A DNA stretch of 64,000 nucleotides. Source: Azolla caroliniana. Taxonomy: Eukaryota > Polypodiophyta. Within the stretch, counting starts at the first letter, position 1. Each line of letters opens with the position of its first letter. The translations under genes were made by a program, and so were the position numbers. Location of the stretch: assembly GCA_043228905.1 (NCBI GenBank), contig JBHGNT010000002.1, forward strand, positions 2,170,001 to 2,234,000, written 5' to 3'. The notes below the pieces were generated by a model. The model saw only the letters and a list, made by a program, of their open reading frames with translations. It had not been told where the DNA came from and did not search any database. Below, piece after piece: positions 29,352-42,395 of the stretch.

Positions 29352-32300
29352 ATGAAAGAAAGAGGAAAGGCCTCAAAGCTACAGCACTCGGATGCTAATG
29401 GAAGCTTTTTCTCTAGCTCATCCTTAGAAAAAGTAACTTCTTCTTCTTCCTCTTCTTTTTGTTTTGACTTGTTTTTTTTTTTTTTCAAACCACACATATA
29501 ATCAGACGGTTAGATCAGATCGATGTTTTCATCGAATCAGATGTTTATTTTACTCCATTTTTCTACAGAAGAAAATGTAGATATAATGAAACTCTCTGTA
29601 TATTTAAGACTACTCCTGCGATAAACACCCTTAGGGTTTCAAAGTCCACTTGAATATCCAAATCTTTCAGAAACATGAAAATAGGGTAATTTTGTTGTTT
29701 TTGTTTTTTTACTGAAAAATATGAAGATCTTTGAATGGAAAATAGTCGAAAGAACAATTTCCATGTTGTGGCAGGATGAGTTGATGAATGATTTATTTTA
29801 GAACTATAAATATGAAAGATTCTTGAATGAAAATCAGTTGAAAGAAAAAGATGCATACTATTTATGGAAGGAGAAGTTTGTTAGATTGATTGTTAATTTT
29901 TTTCAAACTGAAAATTCGCCGAAATTGGAATGGAAACTAGTTGAGAGACAAAGGTGTATGGTATGGCATAAGGAGTTACTAGATTGGTTTTTTTTTCCGT
30001 ACAATAATGATTTGAAGGAATATTAGGTGAAAAAAGAGATGCATGTTTATGGCAGGATGAGTTGTTGGATAGATTGTATTGGAGCAGACAGATAATTGGA
30101 CTCATTTGTGGAGTTATATGGGGATGCATCCCTCTTGTTGGAGCTATTTGGATAGCAGTGTAATCTTCACAATATACCTTTTGATCTTTACATGTGATTA
30201 TATTTTTTAAACTCTTCATACTGCATGCATTTCACATAGTGTTATATGCAACCTTGAGTTGTTAATAGACATGTTTCAATAGCTCTTAATATGCATGATA
30301 ATTAGTTCAGTGTAATCTTCACAATATACCTTTTGATATTTACACATGATTATGTTTTTTAGCTCTTCATATTGCATGCAACTCACATAATGTTTATATG
30401 CAATCTCGACTTATTTGTGGACATGTTTTTATACTTCTTATTATGCATGCCCTTTTGATTTATATTATGTTGCTTTCCCATGTTTATCGCTCTTAATATG
30501 CACAATCTTTTTGACCTGTATCATTGAAACTATATGTGTGAGCTATGACAAATATGCATTTATTCCTTATTATTTCATGCAAATTTTTCATGTGACCTTG
30601 TTTTATAGCTCTTTAACATGCACTCTTTTCACATTATGTCATGCAGAATTTTCATTTTGTGGATCTGAATTTGCATGCCTTGTGCATTATATCATGCTAA
30701 TGTTCATGCATTATTGTGTTTTACAGATATTAATGTGCAACGTGTTTTGCGTTATATATCATGCAATGCAATCTTTATGTGTGGCCATGTTGTAGTTCTT
30801 AATTTGTGTGTTGTGAACAGTTTTGTTGCATTGTCCTCTTCGGCAATCTACGGTTTCTACAATATTGTGCTGAAAATTGATGAGGAAGAATATAATGGAC
30901 ATGGGGCACTTCTGCAAGAAGGGATTTTCACATCTGTGATGCTGTTCCTGGTAAGTTGCATTGATATGGATGTAACAATATGAACTTAAAATATGTAATG
31001 AAAGCATTTTAAATGAACTTAAAAGGATTCTCTTCAATGTGTTTTATCAACACTTGTCGCACTATATATTGCACCCTGAACTCGGTTTATTTTCTTGTTG
31101 GGATCCAATAATATGGGTTCTAGTTTATATTCATTTCATCACATTTAACTAATGATATGATGACTTCATACTGAGTAAGATCACTTTGTTAGCAATTATA
31201 TATCCATTATCCATTATCCATTAATCACAGTTAAAAGGATCCCATGGTTTATTGTACCTATGGTGAAGGTGTTTATTATTCACTTCATCTTAAGCCAATG
31301 GCAAAGAATCATTGATTTATTGTTCTGTTTCACATTCTCCTGCCATCATGTTTTACATTTATTCGTTGGATTGTTTTAATTGGGTCGAGAATTTACCTAA
31401 AAGGGATACTATTAGCTGCGCACGGGTCAAAAATGACGTTTGTCTCTAGGAAAATTTCCTTGAATAAAACTGCATAAGCGAAAATTTCAAGGATGATCCC
31501 CTTATTATTTTCACTGGGGATCTTAACCGTTGTACAAACTCCTTGCATATCCATTCATGGATGTTAAGCTGATATAGATCTAGACATGATAACGAGGAAA
31601 CACAGTAAAATAGATTGGCTGCACAGTTTTTATAATATTCATACTCTGTGCTATTGGCCAATATCCACTTATGGAAGGAAAATTGCGATATCAGAATTTG
31701 ATACATACTTTAAAATCTGATATTAGTAAAATGTCTCTAACCTGAAAAAGCTTCAGAGATTCTTCACTAATTTTCTACAATTGGGAATGCCATCCAGCCT
31801 CAGTTGCAAGTTCCCTCAGGAATCTCACCTCTGGTTTTTTCTGATGTCGTGATTTGTTGATTTTCTGATAAGACTTTTTATCTTTCACAAGCCAATTCTC
31901 AGAAGTGAGTACAATCCATGAATTGAACACCTGGGTATCCACAACTTTCGTTTGTCTCGTTATCACTTCTGTTTCTAATCGGCACACTGCCTTAGTGGTG
32001 AGTTGCATGGTACTTATGTAGGTACTACAGTCCTATGCTCTTTCTGTGTCGGAAGCCACCACTTCTTCCACCTCATGTTGTTCATGTCGTTGGCCACTTT
32101 GGCACCCTACTTAGCTCTGGTTATGCTGTTGATCAATCTGTCAACCAAGTTTGTACATGGTCTATCTATCGGACCATGAACCAGATTGTCTCACTGGGAT
32201 CTGCTATGGAGTTATACCTTGACATCTGTAGATGTTGTTTTTTATTATGCGATTGACATTGATATCATTTTTTTCATCACACTGCACTTAGGGTCCTTTC

Positions 32301-32670
32301 TCATCAAGAGGGGATGTCCTATATGAGTGAAATATTTGAAGAAAACGTCACTCTCTCACTCTTTCCCCACATTCCTTTCAAATTTTGCAAATTGCCTTGA
32401 TTTTTCTTGCTGACCGATGCCTATTGGCGATGCACCATGAATTCTATAATTCTTAAAGATTTCAATTTGTTATGCATATGTTGAAATTATATTTCTACAG
32501 GTTGTTTGCGGCTCTAAATCGAGGAGTAAAAATTTGAATTGACTATGATAATATTTCAACGCCTTTTTAATTATTTTACATTTTAGTAGCGGGTTTAATC
32601 ATTTGCTATTAATTCTCTCTTTTCTTTGCAGCTGTCTTGGATCCTCTTTTACAGTTTGCTTCACTTTTGA
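29352..32670 (+). CDS. RAB5IF-like small ER membrane protein
   Basis: Four exons: 29352-29432, 30056-30159, 30821-30950, 32632-32670; all GT-AG and in phase, 117 codons. Seen: Ser-rich N-terminus starting MKERGKASKL; charged DELLDRLYWSRQIIG; two hydrophobic segments (GLICGVIWGCIPLVGAIWIA and FVALSSSAIYGFY); KIDEEEYNGHGALLQEG; a final segment ending FYSLLHF. Human RAB5IF (also RCAF1 or OPTI) shows the same order of YWxRQ, WGxxPL, IDEEEYGG, EGFMTSFALF and FYT-H. In animals it is reported in respirasome assembly and as a partner of the TMCO1 insertase; Arabidopsis has 'Rab5-interacting family' homologues. The plant role is inferred. The start codon is the first ATG after a purine-rich leader. 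Introns 1 and 2 hold tandem repeats of the exon-2 ends. Confidence 0.88.
29769..30060 (+). repeat. Tandem decayed copies of the exon 2 acceptor and start
   Basis: Before exon 2, units of about 87-99 bases repeat (at 29769, 29864, 29963 and 30050). The first still reads TGGCAG/GATGAGTTG like the true acceptor and exon start; the middle two read TGGAAGGAGAAG and TGGCATAAGGAG. Only the last is used in the frame-consistent model. Confidence 0.7.
30155..30450 (+). repeat. Direct repeat copying the exon 2 donor region
   Basis: The ~150 bases starting at the exon-2 donor (AGTGTAATCTTCACAATATA) recur from about 30310 with few changes. A cryptic GTGTAATC donor therefore lies ~150 bases downstream of the true one. 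Weaker copies (TCTTAATATGCA) continue to about 30800. Confidence 0.75.
31446..32260. other. Unassigned segment inside intron 3 of the RAB5IF-like gene
   Basis: Higher-GC block within the 1.68-kb third intron. Minus strand (31775-32008) reads ELATEAGWHSQL; plus strand (32035-32256) reads a 73-codon stretch. Neither is recognised. It is probably an inserted and decayed element. Confidence 0.35.
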
Positions 32671-33864
32671 ATGGATGAAGGATCAGAGGCCGCTTTTTAT
32701 GTAACGGCACTTCAGAATCAGTATGGACAAAAAGTCCTAATGAGGATGGATGAACAAAATTTGAGAGGGAATAGCTTGGTTACCGTTGCTTCTGTTACTT
32801 GAGTATTTTTCAATCCTCTTGTTGCAAAAGGGCATTAAACTCAGTTGTAATTTAGAATTCGTTCTTCTATTGCTTTGTGCAAACATTTTGTTTCGATTAG
32901 GACATAGCAAATACATTTAGATAGCGAAGTATCTTCCTTTTCAGTGATTTTGTATGGTTCTATTCTTTTAATAACCAAGATTTGGGAAAATAGCATTAGC
33001 TGTTCATCGATTGGTCATTTACTCTTACCATCTAATATGCTTGTAACTCTTGTGTATAAGTAATTGAGACATGCAGTTTTTGTGTGTCTTTTACTATAGT
33101 GCAAATGTTTCCGAATGACAAAACAAAGTAATTGTCAGTTCCTTTCATGAAGCACGAAGCACGGATGATTGTGCATTTCTAGGATGAACAAGTTGCTATC
33201 ATATATTATCCTAATGTTTATGTCCAGGACATAGTTTTAAAAGTGAACTTTGATAATGTTCCTTTCTTGTGCTTGTTTTTTGGTAAGCTTTTATGCAAGA
33301 ATGCCATATTTTTTGGGGAATGGTTAGTGTTAATGTAGATATAATGTGAAAATGGTCTCTTTTCAAGGGATCTCTTTGTTGATGCATACAATGATGAAAG
33401 AATGTTACAATTTTGAATGAATGGCATCTAACAATCTTACGAAAAAGTTCACTAGTATACATACAAACACCTCAAAGTTCACCTTTGAAAGCCTCCCTTT
33501 ATTTTCATATATATATTTAAGAGGAATAAACTTTGATTCTTTTGTAGGGATAATTAGAATTTAGAATCTAGAATTTGTATATATTGTAGGCTTGAAGGAA
33601 TGAGTGCATTAATTGTAGGGTGGCATGGTGCAAGTGAGGTAAATTAAGGTCGAAAGTTGTTTGAAGAGAATCCATTATGGGAATGAATGTAATAAAGGAT
33701 ATCAAAAGGTCTCGAGTGCCTCAGAATCACATTGGAGATAAAGAGATATAAGTATTTGTAACATCTATTGAAGACCGATTGCAATCTATGATATGGAACT
33801 TAGCCCATGGACGAGGATCAAACTTGGGTTCTCTCAAATGTTTGACTTTTGATATGTGCATGTG

Positions 33865-33896
<32 letters not shown>

Positions 33897-36188
33897 GGGA
33901 GACTACTCCAATTCTATTATATACAAAATGTTGTTCACGTAGTATTGTTACAAAGAAGAGCTTGGTAGAAGCAAGAATATATACCTAACTTATATTTCTT
34001 AAGAACGCATTTTCTATTTTTTCACTTACATTTATGTAACATAAACATGGATCGATAAATTAGCAAAGAACATTGCCTCAAATGGGCATAAACTACAATA
34101 ATGACTAAGATAACCAGTGGAAGGTGGAGAGGTTTGTTGAAACAATGTTTAGATATAATTTACTAGACAATCATATTGACATTGGCAAGAAGGGTAACTT
34201 TGAGATAAAAAAGCATCCTGGTTGGTGTCACATAGAGATACATTTATTTTGGGTGAGACAAGGGGTGGATCAAGCCTGTACTCAATACTTGGAAGAGATT
34301 GTACAACAATGAGAACAATAGGAGAGCCATGAGCTATTTAAGCTTCCAATATGAAGCTATTAAAAATCATTTGAATAAAGCAATGTGTTGGCCTAGCAAA
34401 ATTCAATATACGACAAATTTAATCATCTAGGACTTGGGAAAAGGAATTTACAAAGAGACCTCATAAGACAAGCAAGACATTTCACACATACTGAACCAAA
34501 CATGAAATCACAAGATGTAAGCTAGGCCTAAGTGAAACAAATTGCAAGCAAAGGATTGTAATTTTAAAATTGTGTGTCCTATATCATAAGGCCTCATCCT
34601 CATCCCCTTAGGGTTTTGTGGTAATGAAAGCTAAGAATTAGATCAAATCATAGTTTGGAATATCACAAAGGTTAGTAAGACATGGAACTTGATTGATTAT
34701 CAAGTCCAAAGTACTTCTTGTAACATGAAAGCTTGAAACTGAGTCGGAGGATTGTCATAACCTAGAATGATGCATGATAGAAGGTTTAGAGAAGCCCAAC
34801 AACAAGAATATTTTCATGATGATCAACTCCAAAAGAAGAGTTGTGGGTACATGTGATTGATGGATAAAGATCACTAGGGTGGTATTTTCTCAATATTCCA
34901 AGGTTTGTAAGAACATTAAGAACAAACAAATGATGACGATAGATTGCACATCATGCAAAGTGGGGAATACATATGGATGACCAAGAAATCATTTAAAAAA
35001 GGCGAGGTTCAACAACACGATGATGATGGATAGGATTCTTGAAATGTGAGATGTAGCTACTCTTTTGGCTATAGCGTGCAAGCCAAGTATTTTGTAACAC
35101 TAGGGAATTAGAATTGGGCTTTACATCATATTTCCAGAATTTTGAAGTAGTCGATCCTTCAAACACTTTAGATGTAACCGGGGAAACAATTCCAAAGTAG
35201 TGAGGTTATAGAGCACTAATTTGATACTAATGTGATAGGGGACAACAATATATAGTAATTGATTGGTTATGCTTGATGAGTTGTTTCCTACATGATCTCC
35301 GTTTGAATTAAACTTAAAGCCACAACTTGTTGAAGTTTACTCAGGACCCCTCCTTAGGGCACATCAATCAACCTTTAAAAAAGTAGACTATAATGATTCC
35401 TTGATGTAAAAAGGTGAGAATCGTCCAACTACATACTAGCTGCATTCATGCACACATCTACACAATATAATGCACACCTCTCTAACTTTTGAATCGGATT
35501 GGATGTTAGTTTTATGGATTGATATTCTTGAAGGCTTCGAATAATGGAAGACACCAAGGGACCAAGTACAAATGGTATATTTGATGAAATTGAAACATTT
35601 TAGAAGAGTTCTCCAAAAGGTTCTTAAAAATGGAAAATGATGAGGGACCAAATATAAATGGTACCGACTAATTTGAGAAATTGTACAGAGCAATGTGTCC
35701 AGACTCCAGACACTAATATATTCAACAAGTTTCGTGTGAATGTAAACAAGACAAATGTTTGCCAGAGCAATTTAGGCAATGGATGTATTCAACAAGTTCC
35801 CGTCCAAACTAGAGAGGAATCTACTCATGTGGCAACAAGTTTGCGGTGGTGACATCAATCTTCTCAAGCTTCTACCTTGGTAGTTTCTGGGTTTCAAGTT
35901 TGTAGTGACCCGAAAGAGGCGAACCTACCTTTCTTTCATAGCTATTCTCACCTCAACCGCCTTTGTGATGTACGAGGGACATACTAGAAGCTTTCTTTTT
36001 CACATCACCGCGACCAATGAGGACTACCCCCCCCATAATGTGAATTGAGAGCTCTAGGATGACATAAGAGTTTGTTGTGTTTCTCATTCATTGTCCTACT
36101 TGTTGTTGCCTTCAAATTTACAAGTGCTATAAGCTAGGAAAGACCATTCATTGTCCTACTTGTTGGCTCCAATATTACAAGTGGTAAG
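32671..36188. other. Intergenic, one (CA)n microsatellite
   Basis: No gene recognised. A GC/CA dinucleotide run lies at 33864-33896. A ~50-base direct repeat containing CATTCATTGTCCTACTTGTTG lies at 36085 and 36145, just 3' of the NPH3 gene. Confidence 0.45.
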
Positions 36189-38790
36189 CTAGGAGATGGA
36201 GTATCGGCGGTTGCGAGATGCCGATGCCGATGCTGGGGGCGGAGGGTTCAGGGTGCGGCCGTCCTCGAGATGGTCGTTAATTACGTCCACCTTGGATGTG
36301 GTGGGCCGATGGAAAGGGTTAGGGATGAGCTTCCCTAGGGTCTTCGACACCGAGTGCAACAACTTGTTGGACATGGGGCGGCGGGGCTTGTTGGCCACTC
36401 CCTTACCTCCGGTAGCTCCAAGCAGCTCTTGCATCCTTGCCATCTCCATCTTCAGCCTCTGATTCTCTCGATAAACCTCATCGTAAGCATGCACATTATC
36501 GTCATTGTCATCATCATGATGATCATTGTCATCATGATCATAATCATCATCATCATCATCATCATCATCATTGTGTACTGCGGCCCTCGGCATGGCGTAC
36601 CTCGCCATTGCCGACAAATTCAAGCTTTGAGAGCTCATGGAGGTGCTCATCCGGCGGCAGCGGCTCCGAGTAGGGACCGATGACGACATTGCACTTCTCA
36701 GCTTCTTCTGCTCGCAATACAACACTTTGACCGAGAGCTGGATGGAGAGGCGATCGTTCCGAGATGCGTGGGTGCACGCATCCTCCGTGAGCTTCTCCGC
36801 TTCCAACACGCTGCAAATCCTTTTCCGATCGGAGTCGCCGAGATCCGGGTGCACCTAGTGTCACCACCACAAGCATGAGGAGGAGGCATACAAATGCAAT
36901 GCATTTTAGTTGTAAAAAATTAAGGGAACCATCTAGATGGAAAGGTATGTATGCCAAGATTTCTGGACATTAAACCTAATTTCATGTTGAGGTTTGATGT
37001 TTTGTGTTCGATTCGGGGATCAAAGAGGATTCTCACCTTCAAGTAGATGTCCACCGCACGATATAAGCCATCATGGACTTGCCGTGCATTTCCCGGAAGA
37101 AGGTCTGCCATGGCCAAGAATTTCGCGGGGCTAAGATTTGTGTCGGTAGCAATCTCCACGAGGAATCCGTCCAACAGCCATGCGACTTTGGCGAGCCGTG
37201 AAGCATTAGACAATGGAGGAGGAGGAAGAGCCGCTGCCGGTTGCTGGAATACCTCCTCGTATTCGGCCATATCAATGACCTGGTCGAGCTGCGAGGCAGA
37301 GCCGGGAGGAGGCAATGCCATTGATACCAATCCATACCCATGGATGCTTTGTTGTTGTTGTTGTTGCTTCTTCTTCCGGACCTCGTGCCTCAGGAAATCG
37401 ATGAAGATACGCCGGACTGCATCCGTGTCGAACATCGCGTCTCCATAGAAAGAGTTCAAAGGGATGAGAAGATCCAATGGCGTGGCGTGCTCCAGCCGCA
37501 AGGATATCCGCTTCTCGATCCCCAGGCGGCATGCGAGGCTCGTGTCGAGGCCCGTGGCCGCACGGAGCAATGCGAAGAGGAACGAAGTCATGGGCGGGCC
37601 AGTCTCATGGTCCACTAAATCCATCGGTAAAAGCCCGGCTATCTCCTCCACCATTACACGCTGCTCCGCCTCATCGTACTCCATCTCCTCCACATCTTCT
37701 TTTGGTTCATCATCACCATCATCAGGATCTTCTTCTTCTTCTTCTTCTTCTTCTTCTTCTTCCTTGAGTGTCTCTAGCTCAGCCATACTCGCATTTCTCC
37801 CGATCGAGTCGAGAGATAGGATCGGTGGCACGGCACCGGGGATGCTTAGAGTATGCATCCCACTCTGACTCTTGGAGCCCCAGTTTTGTGTCCTGAGAGC
37901 CCGAAGCGCGCGTTGCGAGTAATGAGCTATGACGGCACCGAGGTCATGATCGTGCACACCCCGTGCTTTCATTGCAATTAGAACCCTTTTGAAGAAGCCG
38001 AAGTGCAGCACACTAGACACCTCCTCGGCCGGAAACCTTGCGAGACCTTTGGTGGTACCATAGGTAGCATCATTGAGCCTGGCTTGTGTCAATGCTGGCT
38101 TTGACATTGTGTTGTCTTCTTCGTGGTCGGGTTCTTGATCACATAGAAGCGGCGATTGGTCATATAGCCGGCATGCCTCGCTTGCGATCAACTCGATGCA
38201 TCGGCTCACGATTCCGAGGTCCTCTGCATTGGGGAGGAGCTTCTCGCAGCTCCGCAAGATGCGGACACATCTCCGGATGCGTCCTTGGGGTGCCGCCAGG
38301 CCCTCCTCCAGGATGCTCTCGCACTTCTCGATGAGATTGGGCCCTACCCCACTGCAAATGGCTGCATCTGACATCTCTAGATACTCGGCCACGCACCGGA
38401 TCCCGGCCACGTCCCCCTCCCCAATATCGATTTGTTGGCCGTAGCAGAACCGGGCAGCCACTTCGAATGCGGCCGCCCCGCCCGGCACCCCATCCAACAC
38501 CAACACCTCTAATTCGTGACCGCATTGTCCCGCTGCCACTACTTGCTTTCGGATTCGTCCGCTCCGGGACACCAAAGGGAACTTAATGACAAGGATTAAG
38601 ATTCTGGTTATAATGATGCTCAGCTCTTTAAATTAAGATTAAGGACTTGGTTAACATGTGACTATGCTTCTATATATATATATATATTTAAGTCTTCACC
38701 TTATGCAGGAAAAAACTTATTCCGTCCACCTCGACCCTTATGTCGCTCGGGATGCCTTGCGACAATGTCTGGTGCGCGACGCTATTGCCA
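36189..38790 (-). CDS. BTB/POZ and NPH3-domain protein (NRL family), first exon missing
   Basis: Likely substrate adaptor of a CUL3 ubiquitin ligase, the role known for phototropism and auxin-related NPH3/NPY proteins. Exons found: 38700-38790, 37037-38581, 36189-36854, in phase, 766 codons. Seen: end of BTB fold (SDIRVEVDGISFFLHK / FPLVSRSGRIRK, FCYGQQIDIG, VAEYLEMSD), CEKLLPNAEDLGIVSRCIE, the NPH3 domain from about residue 205 (FFKRVLIAMKARGV) through SRLAKVAWLLDGFL and LDAC-like LTEDACTHASRNDRL, a C-terminal coiled coil (YDEVYRENQRLKMEMARMQE) and KLLHSVSKTLGKLIPNPF. The 38790 edge is an acceptor without an upstream ATG; a short first exon farther right was not located. Triplet-coded runs of Glu, Gln and Asp interrupt the fold between conserved blocks. 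Which NRL clade it belongs to is unclear. Confidence 0.9.
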
Positions 38791-40590
38791 CTACACAATT
38801 TGATTTAAACATCGCAGTTTTGTCTTATAATTAGCTAAATGTATTGAAATTAAAATCTCAGTGCAATGAATTGATTTCACAAGGAGTTATTACATAGTTA
38901 TGGCAATTAACTGTGAGCCATTAATTAATAGACATGTTTGAGCTTAGTGGAGATCCAATGTGGTTCTGTTGTAAATCGAGTAACGGTGATTAGTAGATGT
39001 GATTAGGCAACATTGCATTGACTACTAAGAAATGGTCCATGTTGATTGAGATGTAATTATTGGATATTACATGTGATTATCAGGAATGATCATGACCACA
39101 TTTAGTCAGATGCAATTTTAGGTTAAAATTGGATGTGAAACTACTCAAAATAAAATTTAGATGTGATTAAGATAGCAATTAATTAGACATGGTTAAATGT
39201 GGCTAAAGAGGAAACTAGGCATAAATTTAAGAAATACCCCAAAGTGATCGCATTTCCAAGGTCGCTAGAAATTCGCCGTAATTCCTCCTTCTTATCATTA
39301 ATCAAGTCCATATTATGATCATTAATGATAGATGTTATGATCACTAATGGGCACTAATGATCATCACTTAAATCCCCTAAGCAAGTAATTGGGTATAGAG
39401 ACTATGTGATGGGTTTGATTGGATGAAAAGAAAAAGACTTTCTATGAAGCTAAGACATACACAATATTTAATGAAACCCAAGAAGAAAAGCTGTGGTGTG
39501 TGATAAAAGTTTGTGTTTTTTGTTCACCTTGTATATATGTATACACACACACCCACATATTATTGGAAATTTGGATATATTCTCTAAGCGTGTCCACAAT
39601 TATATTAGACAAATCTTTTTCCATGGGTATCTCGAGTCTAAAAAGAATTTGGTCGGACAAAACGTCATTGCTTGTCGTTTCCCCCATTGAATCTAGTCAT
39701 GTCACAAGGTTGTACTCTTGTGGACGGTTAATTCTGATTGCTACGTCCTACATAGTTTAGGTTGCATGCTTGTCAACTTAGATATTTGTGAGTAACCAAA
39801 GAGCAATATCCATGCACGCTTGTTGAACACTTATAATGGCATCCGACTAATCATGGGGGGACAAAATTTGCATGCATAATTGATTGACAATGAATAGGTC
39901 GCTCATTTTTGAGTCCACTAGGGAAAACCTGGAAACTTTTTCTTCCATATGTAATAAATCTTCGAAACACTTTCTTTAGGTCGATCACTAGTCTACATTT
40001 GGTTGGTGGTTCATATTGTATTGAATTGCAAACTAGACAAGACTTCACCATGGCCTTCACCTTGTGCATATATATCACTTTCTAAATTATTTGGTATTCT
40101 TGGAATTCAAATTGAACCTTCTGATGTACGTTATTGCAGAGAATCAAGCCTCTTGGTTAATATAATGCATACCAGAAAGAATCCCCCCTTGAAGGGGAAG
40201 CATTATGAATTGTTGATTGGTTATGAATGACATGTGTGTACGTCCCATATGGCATATTCTTGGCCTAATGCCCCTAAGAGCTTGTAGGCACCCGCAAGTA
40301 ATATTTTGTAGCTAGAAGCTTAATGCGAAGATATGAATGGGTTGGGATCCAATTTAAGTTTCCACTTGAAAGATGACATAGAACTTATATGAGAAAGGAG
40401 GTACTCAATACATTTGAACTATGTGGGGAAGGTGGAAGAAATTGATGAGTTCCATGATGTGATTGTTGTTTGGTTGCTCAGAGGAACTCAAGCACCAAAG
40501 AGGGGAAGGAAGAAGGAAAAACTTCATTTAGATAATCTTGATTATCTAAGAGAAGTTAAAACATTATGTCTATCAAATAATAACAGTTTG
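38791..40590. other. Probable first intron/promoter of the NPH3 gene and flank
   Basis: AT-rich. It should hold the missing NPH3 first exon, but no ATG-plus-donor candidate is convincing. Nothing else recognised. A (TA)n run lies nearby at 38673-38688, inside the intron between the first two identified exons. Confidence 0.4.
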
Positions 40591-40598
40591 GTTACAAT

Positions 40599-41760
40599 TT
40601 AGATATATATAGTAACTGTCATGGGTTCAAATTTCTTCTCTATTGCATGATGACTATGGCATATTATATATTTATAGCAATTTGTATAGATGTTCATGAC
40701 ACTTTTACTATCATAAAACAATGTAAGTAGAAGTTGAGGCATGCCCATATCACAAGCTAGTCTAGAAAGCCATCCAACTTCCTTACTTGCCTCACTAGCT
40801 ACAACATAGTTTGCTTTTGTAGTAGACATAACAATACATTTTTGAAGATGAGATATCTAAGAGATGACACCTCCCATAAACTGAAAAATGAACATTGTGG
40901 TAGACTTCTTGTTGTTAGAACATCCAACATAATCAAAACTTTTGTATTCAATAATAGATTCATCACCACCACCCAAACATACAAACGTATCCTTAGTGTC
41001 ACTTAACTATCTCCATTTCATCTTGATCACTTCCCAATGTTCCTTACCAAGGATTAATAAGAATCTACTCACATGCCTGAGCTAACTACAAACACAATAA
41101 CATACATGTAAGGTTTACCAATACCATGATAATTGTATGCTCAAGTGTCTTGCAATTTCCATGTTAAACTTCTTAAGTACTTAGAACATATACTCAAACT
41201 GAGACAAATAAATACAACATATACTCCTATTACGAGTAATACACATACCAAGAATATCTTTTACATCTCCCAAATTCTTCATGTGAAATGTTTGGCTCGG
41301 GTTGTAAAGAAAGACTTAGAATTACTCCAAATGGATAACTCACCCTTGTTTTTTCTAGTAATAAGCACACCATCTACATAGATTATCAAGACTATGTAAG
41401 TCCAATCTAAATGTATAGAGACAAGAATCTTCATTGCTTCTACTATAATACGGCGACTTCATAAAAGCATCAAACTTTTGGTGTTAAAGTCTAGGGAACT
41501 TCTTAAGTCCATACAAGCTTTTCTTAAGCTCATATACCAAGCATCCTTTGCTAGGAACTTCATAACCCTATGATTGCTCCATACAGATGACTTTATTAGA
41601 TTGCCATACAAGAAAGGAATTTTTACACCCATTTGGACTAATTCTAAGTCTTTCTTTGCAATCAATGCAAGCATTGTATGTAATTTAGTAATCTTGATCA
41701 CAAGGAGAAGATTTCATCAAAATCAACTCATTATTTTTGCTTGGAACCTTTTCCTATAAT
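40599..41760 (-). pseudogene. Ty1/copia reverse transcriptase and RNase H remnant
   Basis: Minus-strand pieces in order: NKVIYMEQS and ELKKSLYGLKKFP near 41500-41600; IIYVDGVL near 41370, a decayed YVDD site; and MSTTKANYVVASEASKEVGW with LFYDSKSVMNIYTNC at 40640-40829, RNase H. Frames are broken throughout. A dead copia element whose LTRs were not found. Confidence 0.75.
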
Positions 41761-42126
41761 ATAAGTTTTATGCTTAAAGAAGCACTAAGAGATGTGTATT
41801 TATACTTGGAAACCCACTTGCACGACAATGCTTTCCTACCCTACCCTAATCCTAATCCCAAAACTTAACCCTAATCACATATATATTCTCACTATCCTTA
41901 ACCTTACAACCTTAATATCCTTAAAATTTAGAGCCCTAAATGTTTCTTAACCATTTCTTCGTTCTCCTCTCAATCATTCAAAGTTATAAGTTCAAAACAT
42001 TCTCTCTTACCTCTCAAGTTTTAAAATAGACTTTGTATCTAAGCACCCTAGTTATTTAGGTAGCTTAAAACTCCTTTCAATTGGTGATATGTTGCACATC
42101 TATTGATATGGGGCACATGACTTACA

Positions 42127-42395
42127 TTTGTCATGTTAAGCTTACAACCATCACCAAAATGTACTACAACATCTACAATATCAATCATATGTCACTATGA
42201 GTCTCCAAGTTAGACTTCACAAAATATTTGTCATGTTAAGCTTAGAACCATCACCAAAATGTACTACAACGTCTACAATATCAATCATATGTCACTATGA
42301 GTCTCCAAGTTAGACGTTACAAAATATTTGTCATGTTAAGCTTACAACCATCACCAAAATGTACTACAACATCTACAATATCAATCATATGTATT
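42127..42395. repeat. 100-base tandem array, 2.7 copies
   Basis: TTTGTCATGTTAAGCTTA starts at exactly 42127, 42227 and 42327. Copies differ at only a few bases, so the duplication is recent. The minus strand is open across the third copy (42317-42625) but no protein is recognised. Confidence 0.9.

Noticed and set aside
30415-30795. A 126-codon Cys/Phe-rich open reading as a gene
   Set aside because: Lies wholly in intron 2 of the RAB5IF-like gene and is composed of degenerate repeats of the donor region.
34124-34312. 62-codon reading MERFVETMFRYNLL as a gene
   Set aside because: No homology recognised, no splice context, flanked by stops and AT-rich intergenic sequence.
36354-36683. Ile- and His-rich plus-strand readings
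   Set aside because: Antisense shadows of the Asp-rich triplet repeat in the NPH3 exon.
38791-39760. First exon of the NPH3 gene
   Set aside because: Looked for an ATG followed by a donor in the right phase on the minus strand; nothing convincing, so no coordinates are given.
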